A DNA stretch of 7,977 nt, from contig JAPJOW010000025.1 in the NCBI GenBank assembly GCA_030826005.1, forward strand, positions 1 to 7,977. The letters run 5' to 3'. A program made the translations under genes and the position numbers. This DNA is from Aliterella sp. RAGGC_92. GTDB lineage: Bacteria; Cyanobacteriota; Cyanobacteriia; Cyanobacteriales; Chroococcidiopsidaceae. Numbering within the stretch: the first letter of the stretch is position 1; each line of letters begins with the position of its first letter. A model generated the notes under the pieces. It saw only the letters and a program-made list of their open reading frames with translations, was not told the origin of the DNA and ran no database searches. Below, piece after piece: positions 1 through 5,884 of this stretch.

Positions 1-683
1 ATTTACAAGAACCATTGCGAAAAATTCAGGCATTTGGAAATCGCTTGCAAACACAATATAAAGAATTATTGGGCGATCGCGGACAAGATTATTTACAGCG
101 AATGCACAACGCCGCCGAACGAATGCAGGCTTTAATTAATGACTTATTATCTCTTTCCCAAGTTACAACTAAAGCTCAACCTTTTGTACCTGTCGATCTT
201 AACCAAGTAACCCAAGAAGTAATTTTAGACCTCGAACTACGAATCGAGCAGACTGGAGGAGTTGTGGAAGTGGGAGATTTACCAATAATTGAAGCCGATC
301 CCTTGCAAATTCGCCAGCTAATGCAAAATTTGATTAGCAATGCTCTTAAGTTTCATCGCCTGGGAGTTAAACCTATAGTTAAAGTTAATAGTCAACCCCT
401 CGATATAGAACAGGGAGCAGCAGAAAAATTGGTAGTTACTCATTGTCAAATTACTATAGAAGATAACGGGATTGGCTTTGACGAAAAATACCTAGATCGC
501 ATTTTTAACGTCTTCCAGCGCTTGCACAATCGCAGCGAGTACGAAGGTACGGGAATGGGACTTGCTATTTGTCGTAAAGTCGTAGAACGTCATGGCGGTA
601 GTATTACTGCCACAAGTACGCCCGGACAAGGCGCGACATTTATTGTTACGCTTCCCATAAAACAGGGCGAGGAGAAAACTTAG
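1..683 (+). CDS. Sensor histidine kinase, C-terminal part (HisKA end plus HATPase_c), truncated by window edge
   Basis: The reading frame is open from base 3 (first codons read LQEPLRKIQAFGNRL) and ends at TAG 681-683, so the true start lies upstream and the TTG at 15 is not a start. LQEPLRKIQAF is the stretch that directly follows the phospho-accepting His-Asp in phytochrome-type HisKA domains; the leading 'at' fits the end of a GAT Asp codon, so the His is probably just outside the window. The second HisKA helix (AERMQALINDLLSLSQV) is present. The HATPase_c domain follows with N-box QLMQNLISNALKFH (about 315-356), G1 box IEDNGIGFD (around 456-482), IFNVFQRLH, and G2 box GTGMGLAI (around 546-569). 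All ATP-binding boxes look intact. The protein should autophosphorylate and pass phosphate to a receiver, most likely the next gene, 1 nt downstream. Its sensor domains and signal cannot be seen. Confidence 0.94.
   Translation, partial: LQEPLRKIQAFGNRLQTQYKELLGDRGQDYLQRMHNAAERMQALINDLLSLSQVTTKAQPFVPVDLNQVTQEVILDLELRIEQTGGVVEVGDLPIIEADPLQIRQLMQNLISNALKFHRLGVKPIVKVNSQPLDIEQGAAEKLVVTHCQITIEDNGIGFDEKYLDRIFNVFQRLHNRSEYEGTGMGLAICRKVVERHGGSITATSTPGQGATFIVTLPIKQGEEKT
671..674 (+). promoter_or_regulatory. Ribosome binding site deciding the GTG start of the response regulator
   Basis: GGAG (within GAGGAG, 669-674) lies inside the last codons of the histidine kinase gene and 10 nt before GTG 685. The alternative starts, GTG 703 and ATG 718, have no comparable site at a usable distance. 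ATG 718 would also cut into the first beta strand of the receiver domain. This favours 685 and fits translational coupling to the kinase. Confidence 0.5.
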
Positions 684-684
684 A

Positions 685-1131
685 GTGAAAGGTCGTCGAA
701 GGGTGGTAACAATTCTTATGGCTGATGATGATGAAGATGACTGCTTGCTGGCGCGAGAAGCGTTGGCAGAAAGTCGTTTAGCTAACGATTTGTACATCGT
801 TCAAGATGGCGAACAGTTGATGGATTATTTGTATCAACGTGGCGAGTACAGAGATAGCCATAGTGCGCCGCGTCCGGGACTAATTTTGCTCGATCTAAAT
901 ATGCCAAAAAAAGACGGGCGAGAAGCGTTAAAACAAATTAAGGGGGACGCAAATTTACGACAAATACCCGTTGTAATTTTAACTACTTCAAAAGCGGATG
1001 CAGACATTCATCGCAGCTACGATCTAGGAGCAAACTCATTTATTACTAAACCCGTAACTTTTAGCGGTTTAGTTGAAGTGATGAAAACTCTTGGCAAATA
1101 TTGGTTTGAAATTGTCGAGCTACCGTTGTAA
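685..1131 (+). CDS. Single-domain response regulator, Rcp1-like
   Basis: This 148-residue protein is a CheY-type receiver domain and nothing else. It shows the acidic pocket (ADDDEDD, residues 13-19), the phospho-acceptor Asp70 (LILLDLNMPKKDG), the switch Thr100 (VVILTTS) and the conserved Lys122 (FITKP). The long insert DYLYQRGEYRDSHSAPRP and the C-terminal KYWFEIVELP resemble Rcp1, the regulator encoded beside cyanobacterial phytochromes. It starts with GTG 1 nt after the kinase stop codon, so the kinase is the obvious phosphodonor. With no output domain it probably acts by protein contact or as a relay, perhaps to the hybrid kinase encoded next; that is inference. GTG 703 is a possible but less likely start, because the ribosome binding site fits 685. 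Confidence 0.94.
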   Translation: MKGRRRVVTILMADDDEDDCLLAREALAESRLANDLYIVQDGEQLMDYLYQRGEYRDSHSAPRPGLILLDLNMPKKDGREALKQIKGDANLRQIPVVILTTSKADADIHRSYDLGANSFITKPVTFSGLVEVMKTLGKYWFEIVELPL

Positions 1132-1148
1132 TCGGTTAGATACAGATT

Positions 1149-3044
1149 ATGAACAACCATTTAATTAAAGTTTTACTAATTGATGACGATGAAGATTACT
1201 ACGTGTTAATTGGTGACTGGTTGAAGGAAGTTGCGGGCGCTCATTTTCAACTGGAATGGGTGTCAACCTACAACGCGGCAATTAACCAAATCGCTCTCGA
1301 ACAACACGATGTTTATTTAGTTGATTACCGATTAGGCGATCGCAATGGCTTGGAATTATTGCGCCAAGCAATAGCTAGTGGTTGCACTGCTCCTTTTATT
1401 ATGCTGACAGGGATTGGCGAACACAAAATCGATCTTGAAGCAATGCAGGCAGGAGCAGTAGATTATTTAGAAAAAAGTTTAATTAATTCGGCAACTTTAG
1501 AAAAATCTTTGCGTTATGCGATCGAGCGCAAGCGCTCCGAGCAAAAAATCCGCGAACAAGCAGCTTTACTTAATATTGCCACCGATGCGATTTTGGTACA
1601 AGACTTGCAAGGCAAAATTTTGTTTTGGAATAAAGGCGCAGAAAAATTGTACGGCTATGCGACAACCGAAGCTGTAGGCAGTTTTGTCAGCAAACTTGGA
1701 GATGAGGAACATTCACCCCAAAATCAAGAACTTGCAAAAGCAATTTTGCTCTCTAGTGGCGCTTGGCAGGGAGAATTAGAGCAAGTAAGCAAGGATAATC
1801 AAAAAGTTGTCGTCGAAAGTCGCTGGACGCTGGTACGCGATCGCACGGGGCAACCAGTATCAATTTTAGTTGTCAATACCGACATTACCCAAAAAAAGCA
1901 ACTAGAAGCCCAATTTTTGCGCGCCCAACGCTTGGAAAGTGTAGGTACTTTAGCTAGTGGCATTGCTCACGATCTTAACAACGTCCTTGCCCCAATTTTG
2001 ATGTCCGTACAGTTATTAAAAATCAAGTTTCCCGAACCCCAGCACCAGCCGTTGCTAAAAATGCTAGAAAGTAATGTTAAACGCGGTGCGGGATTAATTA
2101 AGCAAGTTTTATCCTTTGCGCGCGGAATTGAAGGCAAACGAGCGACATTGCAAGTTAGACATTTAATTTTAGAAATCGATCAAATAATTAGAGAAACATT
2201 CCCTAAATCTATTGAATTTTCCTCGGCTATAGATTCTAACTTATGGACGGTATCGGGAGACGCGACTCAACTGCACCAGGTATTGATGAATCTGGTTGTC
2301 AATGCTTTAGATGCGATGCCTAATGGCGGCAAATTAAAAACCACTGCCAAAAATATTTATATAGATGAAAACTACGCTCGCCTGCATATTGACGCGCAAG
2401 TAGGGGCTTATATTACAATTGCGATCGCCGATACTGGTATGGGGATTGCCCCGGAAGTTTTACCGAAAATTTTTGAGCCATTTTTTACAACCAAAAGCGT
2501 TGGTGCGGGGACGGGACTCGGTTTATCTACGGTTTTGGGTATCGTTAAAAGTCATGGTGGCTTTATTCAGGTGTATAGCGAACTAGGACAGGGGACGGAG
2601 TTTCAAGTTTATTTGCCAGCTATTAGCGCAACTGCTAGTCAAGAAAACACTGATTTTGAGTTACCTATGGGACAAGGAGAATTAATTTTAGTTGTGGATG
2701 ATGAAAGTGCGATTCGCGAAGTTACAAAAGCATCTTTAGAAATTTATAACTACAAAGCAATAACTGCAAGTGATGGCAGGGAAGCAATAGCTTTATACAC
2801 CGAGCATCAAGCCGAAATTAGTGTAGTTTTAACAGATATGATGATGCCCGTAATGGATGGCCCGACTACTATTCGCACGTTGAAACAAATTAACCCCGAT
2901 GTTAAAGTAATCGCAATTAGCGGACTTAGTTCGAGCGACAAGTTAGCCGCCGCTTCTAGTAGTGGAGTGACAAACTTTTTAGCAAAACCCTTTTCAGCCA
3001 AAGAGTTATTGCAAACTCTTAGCGGTATTCTCAAGGCTAGTTAA
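1149..3044 (+). CDS. Hybrid sensor kinase/response regulator (REC-PAS-HisKA-HATPase-REC)
   Basis: The 631-residue protein has five domains. An N-terminal receiver (about 6-125) has Asp12-14, acceptor Asp59 (LVDYRLG), Thr87 and Lys109. After a helical linker comes a PAS domain (about 135-248), with ILVQDLQGKILFWNKGAEKLYGY at its start and a typical TDITQKK end. The kinase core has H-box GIAHDLNNVLAPI (His274), N-box QVLMNLVVNALDAMP (near 378-391), G1 IADTGMGI, F-box IFEPFFTTK and G2 GAGTGLGLS. The C-terminal receiver (about 512-630) has Asp517-518, acceptor Asp563 (LTDMMMPVMDG), Ser591 and Lys613. All phosphotransfer residues appear intact. No transmembrane segment or signal peptide is seen, so it is likely cytoplasmic. 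It starts at ATG 17 nt after the response regulator without a clear ribosome binding site. The front receiver could take phosphate from the upstream kinase and gate this one. The signal sensed by PAS is unknown. Confidence 0.96.
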   Translation: MNNHLIKVLLIDDDEDYYVLIGDWLKEVAGAHFQLEWVSTYNAAINQIALEQHDVYLVDYRLGDRNGLELLRQAIASGCTAPFIMLTGIGEHKIDLEAMQAGAVDYLEKSLINSATLEKSLRYAIERKRSEQKIREQAALLNIATDAILVQDLQGKILFWNKGAEKLYGYATTEAVGSFVSKLGDEEHSPQNQELAKAILLSSGAWQGELEQVSKDNQKVVVESRWTLVRDRTGQPVSILVVNTDITQKKQLEAQFLRAQRLESVGTLASGIAHDLNNVLAPILMSVQLLKIKFPEPQHQPLLKMLESNVKRGAGLIKQVLSFARGIEGKRATLQVRHLILEIDQIIRETFPKSIEFSSAIDSNLWTVSGDATQLHQVLMNLVVNALDAMPNGGKLKTTAKNIYIDENYARLHIDAQVGAYITIAIADTGMGIAPEVLPKIFEPFFTTKSVGAGTGLGLSTVLGIVKSHGGFIQVYSELGQGTEFQVYLPAISATASQENTDFELPMGQGELILVVDDESAIREVTKASLEIYNYKAITASDGREAIALYTEHQAEISVVLTDMMMPVMDGPTTIRTLKQINPDVKVIAISGLSSSDKLAAASSSGVTNFLAKPFSAKELLQTLSGILKAS

Positions 3045-4030
3045 GCTTTTCCGCTTCCCATCAAGTACAGTAAAGCCATGCGTACCGCTACACCGCTTGT
3101 TACTTGCTTAGAAATTAAACTTAAACGCCCATCGTCCATCAAGTCAGAACTAATTTCAACGCCGCGATTAACGGGGCCTGGATGTAAAACTTTAACGTCT
3201 GGCTTGCATAGTTGCAAAACCTCGCGCGTAATCCCAAATAATTGCTGATATTCCCGCAAACTTGGCAATAAATGATTCGTCATCCGCTCTTTTTGCAGAC
3301 GTAAGGTCATCACAAAATCCGCATCTTGGAGAGCGTTTTCAAGCTTCCAGTGTAAAAATAACTTACCCGGTCGATTATCGCCAAAACTTGTAAATAATTG
3401 CGGTAAAAGCGTCGGTGGTGCGGCTAAATGTACCTCTGCACCACTAGCCGTTAAACTCCAAATATTCGATCTTGCGACCCTTGAATGTAATATATCTCCA
3501 ACAATGGCGATCTTTTTGCCTTGTAGTAGTTCTAAACGCGGCTGTTCGGGATCTAAAACCGTACAAATAGTAAATAAGTCTAGCAAAGCTTGGGAGGGGT
3601 GTTCGTGCTGTCCGTCTCCAGCATTGAGTACGCCGACTTTTACACCTAATCTATCCATTTCTTGGGCGATCGCACTAGGAACACCCGCCTCTTTATGGCG
3701 AATTACCATCATATCTGTACCCATTGCCAAATAGGTTTTTGCCGTATCTAGAATTGTCTCGCCTTTAGAAAGAGAAGAAGTCGCGGCGGCAAAGTTTAAA
3801 GTATCAGCAGAAAGGCGTTTAGCTGCAAGTTCAAAACTACTGCGAGTCCGGGTAGAAGATTCAAAAAATAAGTTTGCTACTACTTGTCCTTGCAACGTCG
3901 GGACTTTTTTAGTGCGCCGCGTCAGCACTTCACCAAAACTTGCCGCAGTTTGCAACACCGTATTGTATTCGTCGCTAGTAAAATCCGCTAGGGACAAAAC
4001 ATGGTTGCGAGTCCAAGTATTGGTAGTCAT
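3041..4030 (-). CDS. pyrB: Aspartate carbamoyltransferase, catalytic subunit
   Basis: This enzyme joins carbamoyl phosphate and L-aspartate to give carbamoyl-aspartate, the committed step of de novo pyrimidine synthesis in the cytoplasm. The 329-residue length is normal for cyanobacterial PyrB. Family signatures are all present: carbamoyl-phosphate loop FFESSTRTRSSFELAAKRL (residues 55-73, with STRTR at 59-63), the Lys loop SLSKGET (Lys89), EHPSQALLD (143-151), GDILHSRVARSN (178-189), MTLRLQKERM (241-250) and LHPGPVNRG (282-290). It starts at ATG 4030, only 3 nt after the TGA of the helicase-like gene, so the two are very likely co-transcribed and perhaps translationally coupled. There is no clear ribosome binding site, as is often true in cyanobacteria. 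The regulatory subunit gene pyrI is not in the window. The 3' end overlaps the hybrid kinase gene by 4 bp. Confidence 0.99.
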   Translation of the reverse strand: MTTNTWTRNHVLSLADFTSDEYNTVLQTAASFGEVLTRRTKKVPTLQGQVVANLFFESSTRTRSSFELAAKRLSADTLNFAAATSSLSKGETILDTAKTYLAMGTDMMVIRHKEAGVPSAIAQEMDRLGVKVGVLNAGDGQHEHPSQALLDLFTICTVLDPEQPRLELLQGKKIAIVGDILHSRVARSNIWSLTASGAEVHLAAPPTLLPQLFTSFGDNRPGKLFLHWKLENALQDADFVMTLRLQKERMTNHLLPSLREYQQLFGITREVLQLCKPDVKVLHPGPVNRGVEISSDLMDDGRLSLISKQVTSGVAVRMALLYLMGSGKA

Positions 4031-4033
4031 GAT

Positions 4034-5542
4034 TCAATTTTGGGTAAAAAAACTAGAGTCTAAATAATTCATCCTCGCACAAGGATTGAGCGCCGAGAGT
4101 ACCTGAGAACCATAACTGCGGTGGAGGATGCGACTATCTAATAATGCCACTACTCCTTGATTTTCTCTTACTGGGGCGATCGCTCTTGCAAGTTCGGTTA
4201 AAGCTTTGGGTAACAAATACAAGCGAAACCAATCTAAATGAGCCTGTTTATAATAATCTACTATGCCCGCAACTATTGGATTTTCTAATGATGGCAAAGG
4301 TAAAGTAGAAACAACTAATAACTGCGGTGCGGGTAAAACTTCTTGATGCTGCTGCCAAAAGTCCCAACCGCTAACTAAAATCCCGTTATCATCTAAACAA
4401 GTTTTTTCTACCTGTACTCTTGAACCAAATTCCGCCGCCAAAATTGTCCCTACTTGAGCTTTTAGCGGCACATCTCCCACCAAAATTACAGTTAAGCCTA
4501 AATTAGTCGCACTTAAACCCAGTAGCGAACGAAGTTTATCAATGAGCGCGCTTTGGTATTCGGGAGTATTGGGTAAAGGTAAGCGATCGGGCAAGTATAG
4601 TTGAATTAAGTTAGTTTGGCGATCGTCAGAAAACTTTAAACAAGTTAAGTCTTCTAACCCTAAAGATTGGCGAAAAATTGGTGCATTAGCTTCTTGTTCT
4701 ACCGCCCTCCCAACTAAAACCACTGGTTGCTTAGACCAAACAGGGGCAAGGCTTTGGGCTACTTGTACCGGAGACGAATGCAAGGAAAATAAGCCCAAAG
4801 AGCGCGCGATACGCGCATACAGTAATTGGTTTGACTGTAAACTTTGCCCAAACTCTGCCCAAATTGGCGGTAAACAGTAATTTTCTAAGCTTTTATACAA
4901 ACTAACTAAAATTTCTCGTTCTTTGGGCGAGATTAAATAGCATTCGTAAGGATTTAAGGGGCGTTGAAAGATAGCTTTAGCCATCTGCACTTTAGCCGTG
5001 CGGATGGCTTCACTTTGCCAAGGACAATCTAAAATTAATTCGTCCCAGTTATGGGGATCGATACTTAGGGTTAGTTGCTGGCGAGTCCAATCTTCTAAGT
5101 CGTCCACCCCGTCGATAATAGTAGGGATGCCAGGGGGAAAGTGCGATCGCGCGTTTAACTGTGCCGAGAGCCAATAAGAGGGGGATGTAAGCAGTAAACC
5201 TTGAAAATTGCCATCAGGAAAGCGATCGCCTGTACGGATAGCTTTATTTGCGCCTAACCACTGTTGCAGCCGGGGAATTTCTACTTCTTTGAGGCGCTGC
5301 TGCACTTTTTCTTCGACAACCAAAACTATCGGCTGATGCCACATTAAAGCTGGTGCTAGGTAACTAAGCCGATAACGCCCTTGATAACCACTAGCTGCGC
5401 CTACCTGCATTAAAGCACTGCGTCCGACGCGCAAAGCTCTTGCTACCAGCCGCGCCATTGTTAAATGATGCGCCCAAGAAGGTGGTTCTGCGTGCGATCG
5501 CAAAAAGTTGTGCAATGAATAATGTACGTCTGCTTCAATCAC
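4034..5542 (-). CDS. DinG/XPD helicase-like protein with degenerate catalytic motifs
   Basis: The 502-residue protein follows the order of a DinG-type superfamily 2 helicase, but key residues are replaced. The P-loop region (ALMQVGAASGYQGRYRLSYL, 44-62) lacks GKT. The next stretch (VLVVEEKVQQRLKEVEIPRL, 73-92) matches the family's motif Ia area. The DEAH box reads IIDGVDDLED (142-151). The C-terminal half contains VVLVGRA (near 274-280) in place of the SAT motif, SGWDFWQQHQ (391-400) where DinG has a FWEGVD-like motif, and LPKALTELARAIAPVREN (444-461), which lacks the QxxGRxIR arginines. It ends in the family-like LLDSRILHRSYG. No cysteine occurs between the P-loop and DEAH regions, so the Fe-S cluster of DinG/XPD is absent. 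I infer a non-catalytic relative, possibly nucleic-acid binding; the actual role is unknown. The start is GTG 5542: an in-frame TAG upstream rules out a much longer protein, and the next ATG (residue 29) would remove conserved-looking sequence. Confidence 0.75.
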   Translation of the reverse strand: MIEADVHYSLHNFLRSHAEPPSWAHHLTMARLVARALRVGRSALMQVGAASGYQGRYRLSYLAPALMWHQPIVLVVEEKVQQRLKEVEIPRLQQWLGANKAIRTGDRFPDGNFQGLLLTSPSYWLSAQLNARSHFPPGIPTIIDGVDDLEDWTRQQLTLSIDPHNWDELILDCPWQSEAIRTAKVQMAKAIFQRPLNPYECYLISPKEREILVSLYKSLENYCLPPIWAEFGQSLQSNQLLYARIARSLGLFSLHSSPVQVAQSLAPVWSKQPVVLVGRAVEQEANAPIFRQSLGLEDLTCLKFSDDRQTNLIQLYLPDRLPLPNTPEYQSALIDKLRSLLGLSATNLGLTVILVGDVPLKAQVGTILAAEFGSRVQVEKTCLDDNGILVSGWDFWQQHQEVLPAPQLLVVSTLPLPSLENPIVAGIVDYYKQAHLDWFRLYLLPKALTELARAIAPVRENQGVVALLDSRILHRSYGSQVLSALNPCARMNYLDSSFFTQN

Positions 5543-5662
5543 AAATCGCGTCTCATAAACAGTTAGTAATCGCTTCTTCTAGCATCGCCAGTTCTATTAT
5601 TGTACGAAACATAAACTTGCACGGAGGAGACGAGGATATTTATTTGTTCCGCCCTTGTCCTT

Positions 5663-5668
5663 TATAAT
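5663..5668 (+). promoter_or_regulatory. Candidate -10 box for lysS transcription
   Basis: TATAAT matches the sigma-70 -10 consensus exactly and points toward lysS, whose ATG is 216 nt downstream. At the usual 17-nt spacing upstream the sequence is TTATTT, a poor -35, so this would have to be an activator-dependent or -35-independent promoter. AT-rich spacers produce this hexamer by chance, so the call is tentative. If real, the lysS mRNA has a leader of roughly 200 nt. Confidence 0.3.
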
Positions 5669-5788
5669 AATTTTTCTTCTGGTATATTTATGGCTCATCT
5701 TTGGGGGCTACAAATTTTGCCGAGCCGTCAAAAACACGATCTAGGTTCTTCGCCTAATGTTAACGTATAAGCAACGATTGCCAAGATA

Positions 5789-5843
5789 GCAGCCCTACGC
5801 CAAGAAGCTGCAAACAGTAGGGCGATATAAAACGAGCTTTTAT
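5789..5843 (+). promoter_or_regulatory. Possible structured lysS leader with competing hairpins
   Basis: GCCCTAC (5792-5798) and GTAGGGC (5817-5823) form a perfect 7-bp inverted repeat around an 18-nt loop. GCAGC (5789-5793) and GCTGC (5807-5811) can pair instead, and the two pairings share 5792-5793, so they exclude each other. Just after, ATAAAA (5827-5832) and TTTTAT (5838-5843) can form an AT stem around CGAGC, followed by TTT. The layout, about 40-95 nt before the lysS ATG, could suit attenuation, but stems this short arise by chance. It does not match a T-box that I recognise. Confidence 0.25.
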
Positions 5844-5884
5844 TTTTACTACCAAAATTGTCTAGATTTACCAACCTATTAATT

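Larger units (their letters stand above)
5543..5884. other. Divergent intergenic region between the helicase-like gene and lysS
   Basis: These 342 bases separate two divergently transcribed units and must hold promoters for both. On the + strand there is a perfect TATAAT (5663-5668), small hairpins at 5789-5843 and two tiny ORFs (5690-5770, 26 codons plus stop; 5757-5789, 10 codons plus stop). On the - strand TACAAT (5604 down to 5599) lies 57 nt before the helicase-like GTG, without a good -35. A 19-codon - strand ORF (5612 down to 5553) precedes that gene in another frame. An imperfect dyad ttttgccgagccgtcaaaa sits at 5715-5733. I see no tRNA, known riboswitch or larger gene here. Confidence 0.7.

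Noticed and set aside
720..740. GATGATGATGAAGATGA looks like a short tandem repeat
   Set aside because: It encodes the conserved acidic pocket DDDEDD of the receiver domain; protein constraint explains it.
492..797. Opposite-strand ORF of 101 codons across the kinase/response regulator junction
   Set aside because: It is antisense to the HATPase G boxes and the receiver acidic pocket, and its serine run is the complement of the Asp codons (GATGATGATGAAGATGA).
3021..3055. AGCGG/CCGCT inverted repeat at the convergent gene ends as a terminator
   Set aside because: The stem is only 5 bp around a 25-nt loop, with no U-tract on either strand, so it is not a credible intrinsic terminator.
5440..5667. 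+ strand ORF of 75 codons, with a strong GGAGGAGACGAGG stretch near its end
   Set aside because: Most of it is antisense to the N-terminus of the helicase-like gene. The GGAGG-like stretch has no frame of useful length after it (TTG at 5644 stops after seven codons).
5745..5760. ctaggttcttcgcctaa resembles the T-arm of a tRNA
   Set aside because: The loop does not fit the TTCRANNC consensus and no matching acceptor, D or anticodon arms are found around it.
5858..5884. TTG start adding nine residues to LysS
   Set aside because: ATG 5885 is in frame and gives a natural N-terminus; there is no ribosome binding site favouring the TTG.
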